Assembly (NCBI GenBank): GCA_900767885.1 | Contig: CAAGAU010000017.1 | Location: forward strand, 1 to 43,881 | DNA: 43,881 nt | Direction: 5' to 3' | Origin: Clostridia bacterium | GTDB lineage: Bacteria; Bacillota; Clostridia; Christensenellales; Borkfalkiaceae | Shown here: in pieces, positions 15,219-23,731 of the stretch | Layout of the letters: each line of letters starts with the position of its first letter | Position numbering within the stretch: position 1 is the stretch's first letter | Position numbers and translations under genes: made by a program | The notes under the pieces: model-generated | Told to the model about the DNA's origin: nothing | Database searches by the model: none | The model's input: the letters and a program-made list of their open reading frames with translations, nothing else

Positions 15219-15251
15219 TTGAAAAATCCGCCTTATCTTTTTGCTGAGTAT

Positions 15252-15280
15252 ATTTTAACATTTACTCATAAAATTTTCAA
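15252..15280 (-). promoter_or_regulatory. Promoter of spoVG
   Basis: On the minus strand: TTGAAA (15275-15280), 17-base spacer, TAAAAT (15252-15257), extended -10 TG. This is sigma-A-like. I do not see a clear sigma-H site, the class that controls spoVG in B. subtilis. Confidence 0.65.
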
Positions 15281-15325
15281 TAAAAAAATAAAAATATTTG
15301 AAAAATTTTAAATTTAACGATGCTT

Positions 15326-15354
15326 TTGACATATATTATACGGTAGGATAGTCT
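15326..15354 (+). promoter_or_regulatory. Possible promoter of murC, near-leaderless
   Basis: TTGACA (15326-15331), 17-base spacer, TAGTCT (15349-15354). The -10 is poor, but +1 would fall at 15360-15361, on the start codon, and no Shine-Dalgarno is visible. A different -10 (TATTAT at 15335) is possible and would leave a 13-base leader. Confidence 0.4.
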
Positions 15355-15359
15355 TTTTA

Positions 15360-16682
15360 ATGGATTTATGCGTTCATTTTATAGGAATAGGCGGCGTAAG
15401 CATGTCGAGTCTGGCGAAATATTTGTTAAATGCGGGGTTTACGGTACAGGGCAGCGATATAACCCGTTCGGCTTACACAGACGAACTTATCGCGGCGGGC
15501 GCTGAAATTTTTATCGGCAACGCGGCGGAAAATATCAAAAACGCGCAGATGGTAGTTTACAGCGACGCTATAAAAGCGGAAGATAAGGAACTTGTCGCCG
15601 CGCGTCAGCGCGGACTTTACGTCATTTCCCGAACCGAACTTTTAAAAAGCGTAGCCGAAAATTTTAAAACGATAGTAGGAGTGGGCGGTTGCCACGGCAA
15701 AACCACGGTAACCTGTATGCTTGCGCATATATTCAGGCGTGCAAAATTAAAGTTTACGGCGCATATAGGCGGCGAGGATAACGAATTTTCCAACTGCGCG
15801 CTATTCGGCGGCGAAATATTTTTAAGCGAGGTCTGCGAATATAAAAAGAATTTGCTTGCCTTTGATTGTACGCTTGCGGTTTGTCTTAACGCCGACCCCG
15901 ATCATCTCGATTGTTACAAGGATTACGACGAACTGAAAAACACTTACTACGAATATATAAAACGGGCGGATAAGGCGATTATCAACATCGACGACGGCGC
16001 ATTGGCAAAGTGCGGCGATAAAAACGCCGCGACTTTCGGTTTTTCTTGCGGCGCGAAATATACGGCGAAAAATCTCGTGGACGAAAACGGTAAATATCGT
16101 TTTGATTTTTACGCGGACGGCAAAAAAGTTTGCAGGGTAAAACTTTGCGTTTACGGCAGACATAACGTACAGAATGCGCTCGCCGCCGCGGCAACGGCGA
16201 CCGAACTCGGTATTAAAGCGGCGGATATAAAACGCGGCTTAGCCGATTTTAAGGGCGTTAAGCGCAGGTTTGAAAATATAGGCGAAATAAACGGTGCGAA
16301 AGTTATAATAGATTACGCGCACCACCCGCGCGAGATAGCCGCCGTATACGCCGCCGCTAAAGAACTTAACGCAAACCGCATAGTAACGGTTTTTCAGCCG
16401 CACACTTATTCGCGCACGATATTTTTGAAAGACGAGTTTTTATCCGTCCTCGGCAGAATAAAAAACTTATATATTTATAAAACCTTCGCCGCGCGGGAGA
16501 ATTTTACGGACGGCGGAAGCGCGTTCGATTTGTATCGCGACTTAGGCGGCGAAACCGCGTATTTCGACGATTTCGCCGCGCTGAAAACTCAACTCGAAAA
16601 AACGCTTTTAAGCGGAGATTTATTGCTCGTTTTAGGTGCGGGCGACCTTGCCGAAAAATTTCGCGCCGAGTTATCGCATTGA
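15360..16682 (+). CDS. murC: UDP-N-acetylmuramate--L-alanine ligase
   Basis: Adds L-alanine to UDP-MurNAc, the first peptide step of peptidoglycan synthesis. The N-terminal Rossmann motif is HFIGIGGVSMSSLA; the ATP-binding loop is GCHGKTT (110-116). The Mur ligase middle and C-terminal domains follow (NADPDHLDCYKDY, DYAHHPREI, FQPHTYSRT). At 440 residues it is full length. No Shine-Dalgarno lies before the ATG. It is a single gene between spoVG (divergent) and the terminator at 16688. Confidence 0.95.
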   Translation: MDLCVHFIGIGGVSMSSLAKYLLNAGFTVQGSDITRSAYTDELIAAGAEIFIGNAAENIKNAQMVVYSDAIKAEDKELVAARQRGLYVISRTELLKSVAENFKTIVGVGGCHGKTTVTCMLAHIFRRAKLKFTAHIGGEDNEFSNCALFGGEIFLSEVCEYKKNLLAFDCTLAVCLNADPDHLDCYKDYDELKNTYYEYIKRADKAIINIDDGALAKCGDKNAATFGFSCGAKYTAKNLVDENGKYRFDFYADGKKVCRVKLCVYGRHNVQNALAAAATATELGIKAADIKRGLADFKGVKRRFENIGEINGAKVIIDYAHHPREIAAVYAAAKELNANRIVTVFQPHTYSRTIFLKDEFLSVLGRIKNLYIYKTFAARENFTDGGSAFDLYRDLGGETAYFDDFAALKTQLEKTLLSGDLLLVLGAGDLAEKFRAELSH

Positions 16683-16687
16683 AAATA

Positions 16688-16719
16688 AAAGGATTTTGCA
16701 CGGGTTTGCAAAATCCTTT
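16688..16719 (+). terminator. Terminator after murC
   Basis: AAAGGATTTTGCA pairs perfectly with TGCAAAATCCTTT around CGGGTT; then CGTTTTAT. Confidence 0.85.
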
Positions 16720-16741
16720 CGTTTTATCTCGGGCTATTCAC

Positions 16742-16770
16742 TTGACTAAAACGCCCGAATATATTAAAAT
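16742..16770 (+). promoter_or_regulatory. Promoter of the ruvC-ruvA-ruvB-queA operon, predicted near-leaderless
   Basis: TTGACT (16742-16747), 17-base spacer, TAAAAT (16765-16770). +1 is expected near 16777 (a G), only 3 bases before the ATG at 16780. No Shine-Dalgarno fits in between. Confidence 0.7.
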
Positions 16771-16779
16771 AATAAAGTA

Positions 16780-17274
16780 ATGATAGTTTTAGGAATAGAC
16801 CCCGGACTTGCTACTATGGGTTGGGGCGTACTTAAAAGCGAACGCGGCAGATTTGAAACGATAGATTACGGCGTGGTATTAACGCCCAAAACCGAAACTT
16901 TGCCCGTAAGACTCGCAATGCTCGAAGAGGGCGTAAAAAAACTCGTGGACAAGTATACTCCCGACGAAATCGCTCTTGAAGAGTTGTTTTTTAACAACAA
17001 CATAACCACGGGCATAAACGTGGCGCAGGCAAGGGGCGTTATATTGCTTACCTGCGTAAAAAATTGCGGCAGGCTCTACGAGTATACGCCTTTGCAGATT
17101 AAGCAGGCTTTGACGGGTTACGGCAGAGCCGAGAAAAAACAAATTCAGATAATGGTAAAAACGCTCTTGCGGCTTGACGGAATTCCCAAACCCGACGACG
17201 CGGCGGACGCTCTGGCGGTTGCGCTTACGCATTGTCAGACCAACAGGCTTTCCGCTCCGTTCGGCATAAGATAA
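16780..17274 (+). CDS. ruvC: RuvC, crossover junction endonuclease
   Basis: Cuts Holliday junctions in recombination. Catalytic acidic residues are visible in GIDPG (Asp7), EELFF (about 67), and DDAADALAVAL near the C-terminus. The 164-residue length is typical. It heads a ruvC-ruvA-ruvB-queA run, with ruvA 9 bases downstream. Translation probably starts on a nearly leaderless mRNA, as no ribosome binding site is present. Confidence 0.95.
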   Translation: MIVLGIDPGLATMGWGVLKSERGRFETIDYGVVLTPKTETLPVRLAMLEEGVKKLVDKYTPDEIALEELFFNNNITTGINVAQARGVILLTCVKNCGRLYEYTPLQIKQALTGYGRAEKKQIQIMVKTLLRLDGIPKPDDAADALAVALTHCQTNRLSAPFGIR

Positions 17275-17283
17275 GGTATAATT

Positions 17284-17877
17284 ATGATAGCGTATATTAA
17301 AGGAAAAGTAATAGACGAGTTCGACGGCGGAGTCGTACTCGAAAATAACGGAATAGGCTACGAAATCTTGTGTTCGGCATCGGCTTTAACGCGGCTCTCG
17401 GCGCAAAAAGAGGGCGGCGTTTACACCTATTTTCAGGTCAAGGACGACGGAGTGTTCCTTTACGGGTTCGATAATAAAGCCGAAAAAAATATGTTTATGA
17501 AACTTATCGGCGTTTCGGGCGTAGGTCCAAAACTCGGAATAACGGTTTTGTCGGGTATGAATCTTAACGATCTTGCCGCCGCGATAGCGACTTCGGACGT
17601 AAAATCGCTTTCACGCGTAAAGGGACTTGGCAAAAAGACCGCCGAAAGAATAATACTCGAACTTCGCGAAAAGGTTTCCGCGGAAGAAGAGGACGCGCTT
17701 TTGTCGGGCGGCTCGGCGGTAAAACTCGACCGCGACGGCGAGGACGCGGTTATCGCCCTTATGGGACTCGGTTTTTCTTCATCGGACAGTCGCGACGCGG
17801 TAAAACGCGCGCTTTCAGACGGAGCGACGACCGTAGAAGAAATTATTTCCTCGTCGCTTAGAAATATGCGCGGTTAA
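17284..17877 (+). CDS. ruvA: RuvA, Holliday junction DNA-binding subunit
   Basis: Tetrameric junction-binding partner of RuvB. Starts MIAYIKGKV, followed by an OB fold. Two helix-hairpin-helix motifs are visible (LIGVSGVGPKLGITVL and LSRVKGLGKKTAERIILELREK), and a C-terminal domain III binds RuvB (ALMGLGFSSSDSRDAV). 197 residues, full length. A short AAGGT overlaps the ruvC stop as ribosome binding site. Second gene of the operon. Confidence 0.95.
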   Translation: MIAYIKGKVIDEFDGGVVLENNGIGYEILCSASALTRLSAQKEGGVYTYFQVKDDGVFLYGFDNKAEKNMFMKLIGVSGVGPKLGITVLSGMNLNDLAAAIATSDVKSLSRVKGLGKKTAERIILELREKVSAEEEDALLSGGSAVKLDRDGEDAVIALMGLGFSSSDSRDAVKRALSDGATTVEEIISSSLRNMRG

Positions 17878-17891
17878 TACGGGAGATTGCT

Positions 17892-18938
17892 ATGTACGAC
17901 GAAGAAGAAAGTTTAATAGTAAGCACGAGAACCGAGTACGACGAAGTCGAAAACGTTTTGCGCCCCAAGTCCATGGAGGGCTACGTCGGGCAGGATAAGG
18001 TTAAAAACAACCTCGCTGTGTTTATGCGCGCGGCAAAACTACGCGGCGAACCGCTCGATCACGTGCTTTTATACGGACCGCCGGGACTTGGTAAAACCAC
18101 GCTCGCGCACATCGTCGCCGCCGAAATGGGCGTGCAGATAAAGGTAACTTCGGGTCCGTCTATCGAAAAATCCGGCGACCTTGCCGCCATACTTACCAAT
18201 CTTAACGAGGGCGACGTTTTGTTTATAGACGAAATACACCGCCTTAATCACAACGTAGAAGAGATTTTGTATCCCGCTATGGAGGATTTCTCGCTCGATT
18301 TTATTATCGGTAAAGGACCTTCGGCGCGTTCGGTACAGATACCGCTTAAAAGATTTACTTTAGTCGGCGCGACCACCCGTGCGGGAATGTTGAGTTCGCC
18401 CCTTCGCGACAGGTTCGGGGTTATTTGCAGACTCGAACCGTATTCGACGAGCGAACTTGCCGAAATCGTAAAGCGCAGCGCACATACGCTCGGCGCGGAA
18501 ATCGACGACGAGGCGGCTATAGAAGTTGCAAAGCGCAGTCGCGGCACTCCTCGTATAGCAAACAGACTTTTAAAACGCGTCAGAGATTTTTCGTCGGTTA
18601 TGGAACACGATTCTGTTACGCTTGCCGACGCTAAGCACGCGCTCGACATGCTCGAAGTTGACGAACTCGGGCTTGATAAAATAGATATACGCCTTTTAAC
18701 CTCTATGATAGATAAATTCGGCGGCGGACCTGTCGGGCTCGACACTTTGGCTGCAACCATAAACGAGGACGCCAACACCATAGAGGACGTGTACGAACCT
18801 TATTTGTTGCAACTGGGTTTTATATCGCGCAGTCCGCGCGGCAGGGTGGCTATGCCCGGCGCATACGCGCATATCGGCAGAGAAGTGCCTAAACAGCAGG
18901 CGCAACAATCTTCAATATTCGACGGAGATAAATTTTGA
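17892..18938 (+). CDS. ruvB: RuvB, branch-migration AAA+ ATPase
   Basis: Motor for Holliday-junction migration. Walker A is GPPGLGKTT (62-70), Walker B is LFIDEIHRL, sensor 1 is LVGATTRAG, and the arginine-finger region is SSPLRDRFG. The C-terminal winged helix follows (GLDTLAATINEDANTIEDVYEPYL). 348 residues, full length. GGGAG precedes the ATG. Its stop overlaps the TTG start of queA. Confidence 0.97.
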   Translation: MYDEEESLIVSTRTEYDEVENVLRPKSMEGYVGQDKVKNNLAVFMRAAKLRGEPLDHVLLYGPPGLGKTTLAHIVAAEMGVQIKVTSGPSIEKSGDLAAILTNLNEGDVLFIDEIHRLNHNVEEILYPAMEDFSLDFIIGKGPSARSVQIPLKRFTLVGATTRAGMLSSPLRDRFGVICRLEPYSTSELAEIVKRSAHTLGAEIDDEAAIEVAKRSRGTPRIANRLLKRVRDFSSVMEHDSVTLADAKHALDMLEVDELGLDKIDIRLLTSMIDKFGGGPVGLDTLAATINEDANTIEDVYEPYLLQLGFISRSPRGRVAMPGAYAHIGREVPKQQAQQSSIFDGDKF

Positions 18939-19954
18939 AAACGAGTGATTTTTACTACGAGTTGCCCGAAGAACTCATCGCGCAGACGCCCAAAGAGCCG
19001 CGCGATTCTTCAAGACTTCTCGTTTACGACAGAAAAACAGATAAGACAGAGCATAGTATTTTCCACGACGTGGGCAATTATTTAAAAGCGGGCGATCTGC
19101 TCGTTATCAACACTACCAAAGTGTATCCCGCGCGTATTTACTGCTATACGGAACATGGCGGCAAGGTGGAAGTTCTGCTTTTGAAAAGGCTCAATATTAC
19201 CGATTGGGAAGTACTCGTTAAGCCCGGAAAAAAATGCCGTGAAGGCACTGTGCTTACCGTAAACGAGGAACTTTCTCTTAAAGTTCTTTCCCGCACCGAG
19301 GACGGCGTAAGAATAATATCGTTTACGTTTAGCGGCGTATTCGAGGATATACTCTCGCGTGTTGGAGAAATGCCTTTGCCGCCGTATATTCACGAGAAAC
19401 TTAAAGATAAAGACAGGTATAACACGGTTTACTGCAAGCAGGAAGGCTCGGCTGCCGCGCCGACGGCAGGTTTGCATTTTACGCCCGAACTTATCGAAAA
19501 TTTAAAAAGTAAAGGCGTGGAGTTTGCCGAAGTTAATCTTCACGTAGGGTTGGGGACTTTCCGCCCGGTAAAATCCGACGAGATAGAAAAGCATAAAATG
19601 CACGTGGAATATTGCGAAATAACCGAGGAAAATGCCCAAAAGATAAACGCGGCAAAGCGCGAGGGCAGGCGCGTTATAGCGGTAGGCACCACGAGCGTAA
19701 GGACTTTGGAGTCTTTCGCGGACGAAAACGGACTTGTCGCGAGCGGAGGCAAAGATACGGGTATTTTTATTTATCCGTCGTATAAATTTAAGTGCGTAGA
19801 GGGTATGATTACTAATTTCCATTTGCCCGAAAGCACGCTCTTAATGCTTGTTTCCGCATTTATCGGCAGGGAAAAAGCACTCGAAATTTACAATCTTGCG
19901 GTAAAAGAAAAATACAGGTTTTTCTCTTTCGGCGACGCTTGTTTGTTCTTATAA
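18935..19954 (+). CDS. queA: QueA, SAM:tRNA ribosyltransferase-isomerase
   Basis: Makes epoxyqueuosine in tRNA from preQ1 and S-adenosylmethionine. Family landmarks: DFYYELPEELIAQTP at the start, DSSRLLVYDR, LLVINTTKVYPAR, and the late APTAGLHFT and TTSVRTLES. 339 residues, full length. The start codon is TTG, overlapping the ruvB TGA (TTGA), with GGAG at 18924-18927 seven bases away. The next gene on the strand is tgt, the step before it in the pathway, separated by a structured 226-base gap. Confidence 0.96.
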   Translation: MKTSDFYYELPEELIAQTPKEPRDSSRLLVYDRKTDKTEHSIFHDVGNYLKAGDLLVINTTKVYPARIYCYTEHGGKVEVLLLKRLNITDWEVLVKPGKKCREGTVLTVNEELSLKVLSRTEDGVRIISFTFSGVFEDILSRVGEMPLPPYIHEKLKDKDRYNTVYCKQEGSAAAPTAGLHFTPELIENLKSKGVEFAEVNLHVGLGTFRPVKSDEIEKHKMHVEYCEITEENAQKINAAKREGRRVIAVGTTSVRTLESFADENGLVASGGKDTGIFIYPSYKFKCVEGMITNFHLPESTLLMLVSAFIGREKALEIYNLAVKEKYRFFSFGDACLFL

Positions 19955-19973
19955 AAAGAGACGGTATCTATAA

Positions 19974-20042
19974 AACGATAAGCGTTTTTATCAAAAACGC
20001 TAAAAACCGGCAGGTTTTTGTAAGGTGTTAGACTTTATCGTT
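19974..20042 (+). ncRNA. Possible three-way-junction RNA between queA and tgt
   Basis: AACGATA (19974-19980) pairs with TATCGTT (20036-20042), enclosing two adjacent perfect hairpins: AGCGTTTTT-ATC-AAAAACGCT (19981-20001) and AAAAACC-GGCA-GGTTTTT (20002-20019). Together these fold as a three-way junction. It directly precedes the repeat copy B. It could be a leader structure, a terminator of queA or part of a mobile repeat. No preQ1 riboswitch consensus is seen. Confidence 0.4.
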
Positions 20043-20046
20043 GAAT

Positions 20047-20144
20047 AAGGAGCAACGCAACCGCGGCAATCCCCTGAAAAAGTAAGCGCAGTATATTATC
20101 CGTACTTACCCGGTGGGATATTTCGCTTATGCTCAATATGACGT
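20047..20144 (+). repeat. Dispersed repeat, long copy B (98 bp)
   Basis: Aligns along its full length with the minus-strand copy at 4534-4631. It ends in CGGTGGGATATTTCGCTTATGCTCAATATGACGT (core 20111-20144) followed by a T-run. It lies in the gap between queA and tgt. Confidence 0.75.
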
Positions 20145-20180
20145 TTTTTTTAACGTTGTTATTTTTTTTGATTAAATCTT

Positions 20181-21293
20181 ATGGATAAATTTTATTTTGA
20201 AACTATTAAACAGGATAACGAAACGGGTGCGAGAGCGGGTATATTGCATACCCCTCACGGCGATATCGAAACGCCCGTATATATGCCGGTAGGCACGCAA
20301 GCCACAGTAAAAGGCGTTTATCCGCGCGACCTTAAAGAGGCGGGGTCGCAGATAATTCTCGCAAATACCTACCATCTTTATATGCGCCCCGGCGACGAAA
20401 TAGTAAAAAGCGGCGGCGGCTTGCATAAGTTTATGAACTGGGATAAACCCATTTTAACCGACAGCGGCGGGTTTCAGGTGTTTTCGCTTGCTAAACTCAA
20501 CGACATAAAGGACGACGGCGTTACTTTTAGGAGCAACGTGGACGGCAGTAAGCATTTTATAACGCCCGAACGCGCGATAGGTATAGAGAATAACCTCGGC
20601 GCGGATATAATTATGGCGTTTGACCAGTGCAGCGAATACGGCGCGAGTTACGACAAGAGCAAAAAGGCTATGCACCGTACTTTGAATTGGCTCGACAGGT
20701 GCTATAATCATCATAAAAACGATAATCAGGCGTTGTTTCCCATAGTTCAGGGCAACGTGTTTAAAGACTTGCGCGCCACATCGCTTAAAGAAACCATACC
20801 TTATGCAAAATACGGTATAGGTATAGGCGGTTTATCCGTAGGAGAACCCAAAGAACTTATGTACGAGGTCATGGACGATATGCTGCCGAATTATCCCGTA
20901 AATATTCCGCGTTATCTGATGGGCGTCGGAAGTCCCGATTGTCTTGTCGAAGGGGTAATGCGCGGAATAGATATGTTCGACTGTGTTCTGGCTACCCGTA
21001 TAGCCCGTAACGGCACGGCTATGACTTCGCATGGTAAAATCGTCGTAAGGAACGGCAAATACAAAGAGGACTTTACTCCGCTCGACGACGAGTGCGATTG
21101 CTATTGCTGTAAGAATTATACGAAAGCCTATTTGCGCCATATGGTAAACGTAAACGAGATGATGGGCGGAATGCTTTTAAGTTTGCATAATATAACGTTT
21201 TTGCATAAACTTATGCGGGATATGCGTAATTCTATTCTCGGCGGTTATTTTAAAGAGTTCCGCAAGGAGTTTTACGCTAAGTACGGCGAATAA
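20181..21293 (+). CDS. tgt: Queuine/preQ1 tRNA-ribosyltransferase (TGT)
   Basis: Exchanges guanine 34 of target tRNAs for preQ1. Landmarks: ILANTYHLYMRPG, the substrate-pocket DSGGFQVFSL, GIGGLSVGEPKE, and the second catalytic Asp in GIDMFDCVLATR. A zinc-binding cluster (CDCYCCKNY plus the distal His in SLHNITFLHKL) is present. 370 residues, full length. No clear Shine-Dalgarno is seen. It follows queA across a repeat-bearing gap of 226 bases. Confidence 0.96.
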   Translation: MDKFYFETIKQDNETGARAGILHTPHGDIETPVYMPVGTQATVKGVYPRDLKEAGSQIILANTYHLYMRPGDEIVKSGGGLHKFMNWDKPILTDSGGFQVFSLAKLNDIKDDGVTFRSNVDGSKHFITPERAIGIENNLGADIIMAFDQCSEYGASYDKSKKAMHRTLNWLDRCYNHHKNDNQALFPIVQGNVFKDLRATSLKETIPYAKYGIGIGGLSVGEPKELMYEVMDDMLPNYPVNIPRYLMGVGSPDCLVEGVMRGIDMFDCVLATRIARNGTAMTSHGKIVVRNGKYKEDFTPLDDECDCYCCKNYTKAYLRHMVNVNEMMGGMLLSLHNITFLHKLMRDMRNSILGGYFKEFRKEFYAKYGE

Positions 21294-21336
21294 TGTGTGA
21301 AAATGACAAAATTTTCTCAAAACTTACTCAATAGAC

Positions 21337-21365
21337 TTGCTAAAAGTTAAAAAAAACGCTATCAT
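21337..21365 (+). promoter_or_regulatory. Promoter of yajC
   Basis: TTGCTA (21337-21342), 17-base spacer, TATCAT (21360-21365). The ATG is at 21393 with TAGGAG upstream. Confidence 0.55.
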
Positions 21366-21392
21366 AAAATAAGAAAAATTTAGGAGACAGTC

Positions 21393-21890
21393 ATGAATAT
21401 TTTTAATTTGCTTACTTCTTCGTCGAGTGAGTCGACGAGTACCGGCGGCGGAAGCGGTAACATAATGCTTATAGTCATCCTCGGCGTATTTTTAGTCGGT
21501 TGGATAGTGCTTTCTTATTTCAATAACAAAAAAAGAAAGAAACAAGCCGAAGAGGAAAATAAAAAACGCGACGTAAAACCCGGATTTATCGTAACTACGC
21601 TCGGCGGTGTTATCGGTACGGTCGTTTCCGTAGACGAAGAAAACAGCACCTTTATTCTGGAAACGGGCAGCGAAGAAAATCACTCGCAACTTAAATTCGA
21701 TAAACTCGCGATTTATAACAGCGTAGACCCTAACGCGGCAACTGCCGAACCCGAAGCCGCTCCCGAAACCGACGTGTTTGAAAACAACGAGGGCGAAACT
21801 CCTGCGGCGGAAGGCGAGGCGACCGAAACAGCCGAAACAACCGAAATTGTGGAAAACGCAACGGAAGAAAAACCTCAAGATAAAGAATAA
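21393..21890 (+). CDS. yajC: YajC, Sec translocase accessory subunit
   Basis: Small single-pass membrane protein of the SecDF-YajC complex. One transmembrane helix at about residues 24-45 (IMLIVILGVFLVGWIVLSYF) is followed by the basic NNKKRKKQ and the YajC core (DVKPGFIVTTLGGVIGTVVSVDE). The C-terminus is a long acidic, Ala/Glu/Thr-rich tail (about residues 110-165), which makes it longer than most YajC proteins. The next genes are a small membrane protein, then secD and secF. Confidence 0.92.
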   Translation: MNIFNLLTSSSSESTSTGGGSGNIMLIVILGVFLVGWIVLSYFNNKKRKKQAEEENKKRDVKPGFIVTTLGGVIGTVVSVDEENSTFILETGSEENHSQLKFDKLAIYNSVDPNAATAEPEAAPETDVFENNEGETPAAEGEATETAETTEIVENATEEKPQDKE

Positions 21891-21896
21891 TAATTA

Positions 21897-21930
21897 AAAT
21901 CTCCGAATACAATAGCGTATCGGAGATTTT
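21897..21930 (+). terminator. Terminator after yajC that contains the next gene's ribosome binding site
   Basis: AAAATCTCCGA(A)TAC pairs with GTATCGGAGATTTT around AATAGC, then TTT. The only GGAG near the next ATG (21933) lies at 21922-21925, inside the 3' arm. Any read-through mRNA would hide it. Confidence 0.8.
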
Positions 21931-21932
21931 TT

Positions 21933-22319
21933 ATGCGCGAAAATGCTTTAAGCGATACTTTTTGGGGGCAGATAATAAAGGGAATAATCACGGGACTTAT
22001 AATCGCGCTCGTCGGGGTACTTATTTTTGCGCTTGTCGTGTCGCTTGCCTCGTTGTCGGAGTCGGTCGTAAAACCCGTAAATCAATTTATAAAACTTCTT
22101 GCCGTGTTCGGCGGTTGCGCATTTTCGGTTAAAAACGAAAAAGGGTATTTAAAAGGCGGAATAATCGGTTTTGCGGTTACTTTGCTTACTTTTTTAATCT
22201 TCGGGCTGATCGGCGGAGCGCTCGGTAATTTCGTCGTGTTTTTAATCGACGCGGTCTGCGGCACGGTCGTCGGCGTTCTTTCGGGCGTGATTAGCGTTAA
22301 TTTGCCGCGCCGCCGTTAA
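21933..22319 (+). CDS. Small membrane protein, TIGR04086/YrzE-like
   Basis: A 128-residue protein with about four hydrophobic segments (GLIIALVGVLIFALVVSLASL, KLLAVFGGCAFSV, GGIIGFAVTLLTFLIFGLI, and the C-terminal FVVFLIDAVCGTVVGVLSGV) and a basic end (PRRR). This resembles the TIGR04086 family found beside yajC in Firmicutes. Function is unknown. Its start codon lies 2 bases after the yajC terminator, and its ribosome binding site is inside that hairpin. Confidence 0.75.
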   Translation: MRENALSDTFWGQIIKGIITGLIIALVGVLIFALVVSLASLSESVVKPVNQFIKLLAVFGGCAFSVKNEKGYLKGGIIGFAVTLLTFLIFGLIGGALGNFVVFLIDAVCGTVVGVLSGVISVNLPRRR

Positions 22320-22367
22320 AAAAATATAAAAAACAAGTTAAAATTTTAGTTTTTCGGTCTAAATTCA

Positions 22368-22397
22368 TTGACTTACACCCCCTTTTAGTTATATAAT
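22368..22397 (+). promoter_or_regulatory. Promoter of secD-secF
   Basis: TTGACT (22368-22373), 18-base spacer, TATAAT (22392-22397). AGGAGG lies at 22443-22448 before the ATG at 22454. A weak hairpin (TGTCGCGC / GCGCGGCA) in the leader ends directly before the ribosome binding site. Confidence 0.75.
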
Positions 22398-22453
22398 ATA
22401 AGGGTATAAACGTTGTCGCGCATTGTTTACTCGGAGCGCGGCAGGAGGTAACG

Positions 22454-23731
22454 ATGAGTAAGACCAAATCAATAATCGTTCTCACTGTTTTGGCGATACT
22501 TATTGCATTTTTCGGGTTTGCGAGTTTCGTTTCGGGACCCGTCCCCGGTTCGGTTAAGGACTATACGTCCATTTTCGGGGCAATAAGCAAAGGTATCGAC
22601 CTGGAAGGCGGTTATTACGCAGTATTAAAACCCAAGAGCGACGATAAGTCGGTTTCGGGCGAAGCGCTCGAAAGCGTAATGGAAACTTTAAGAAAAAGAC
22701 TTTCCGATAACGGCTATACCGAAGCGACGGTTGAAAAGCAGAATTCTACCTGGATTCGTATCGAAATTCCCGACGTTGACGATTACGAAAAAGTTTTCGA
22801 GATAATCGGCGGACAAGGTAAACTTACGTTTAAGGATTCTTCCGGAACGGAGAAACTTAACGGAAGCGATATTTCAAACGCGTACCAGGGTTACGACGAA
22901 AGCGGTAATCCGTGCGTAGTGCTTGAATTTACGGCTCAAGGTCGTAAACGTTTTGCGCAGGCTACCGGCGAAATATCCTCGAGTTCGAATAAGACCATGT
23001 CTATCTACCTCGGCGATACGCTTATTTCTTCGCCTACCTGCGAAGAGAAAATCGATAGCAATTCCGCGATAATAAAACTCGGCAACGACGCTTCCGTCAG
23101 CGAGGCGAAGACGATTGCTTCCGTTATAAAGAGCGGCTCGCTCGAAGTGGAACTCGAAGTTAAAGAATCTGGTGAAATGAGTGCGACTCTCGGAAAAGAC
23201 GCCCTTAAAAACGCTATGATTGCGGCGGGTATAGGTCTTGCAATAATCTTTATAATTCTTATCGCGGTTTACGGCGGTATGGGTTTAGCGGCTTCTATCG
23301 CGCTTCTTATTTACGTATTGCTTTATGTGGGCGTTTTTGCTGTATTCCCGTTCGTTCAGTTGACTTTCCCCGGTATCGCGGGTATCATACTTTCCATAGG
23401 TATGGCGGTTGACGCAAACGTAATTATTTTCGACAGAGTTAAAGAAGAATACGCTATGGGCAAAACCCGTAAGGCGGCGATTGCTGCCGGTTATAAGCGT
23501 GCTGTTATCACGGTTATCGACTCTAACGTAACTACGATTCTTGCTGCCGTTGTATTGTGGATACTTACCACCGGTTCGCTCAAAGGCTTTGCTATAACTT
23601 TGTTCCTCGGCGTTCTGGTATCTATATTCACCGCGGTAGTAGTTACCCGTTGGCTTACCAACGTTGTTTCGGGACTTGTGATCGAAGAGAAGAAAGACAG
23701 GTTTCTTGCTCTTAAGAGGAGGGCTGAATAA
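22454..23731 (+). CDS. secD: SecD, protein export membrane subunit
   Basis: Uses the proton gradient to help release exported proteins after SecA action. An N-terminal helix is followed by IDLEGGYYAVL (the DLxGG motif), the extracellular P1 domain and five C-terminal helices of the RND type. The GMAVDANVIIFDRVKEE motif is clear. At 425 residues it is the compact Gram-positive form. Its stop codon overlaps the secF ATG (TAATG). Confidence 0.95.
   Translation: MSKTKSIIVLTVLAILIAFFGFASFVSGPVPGSVKDYTSIFGAISKGIDLEGGYYAVLKPKSDDKSVSGEALESVMETLRKRLSDNGYTEATVEKQNSTWIRIEIPDVDDYEKVFEIIGGQGKLTFKDSSGTEKLNGSDISNAYQGYDESGNPCVVLEFTAQGRKRFAQATGEISSSSNKTMSIYLGDTLISSPTCEEKIDSNSAIIKLGNDASVSEAKTIASVIKSGSLEVELEVKESGEMSATLGKDALKNAMIAAGIGLAIIFIILIAVYGGMGLAASIALLIYVLLYVGVFAVFPFVQLTFPGIAGIILSIGMAVDANVIIFDRVKEEYAMGKTRKAAIAAGYKRAVITVIDSNVTTILAAVVLWILTTGSLKGFAITLFLGVLVSIFTAVVVTRWLTNVVSGLVIEEKKDRFLALKRRAE

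Noticed and set aside
19955..20180. preQ1 riboswitch before tgt
   Set aside because: The region is structured, but the short preQ1-I loop/tail consensus and the preQ1-II pattern are not seen.
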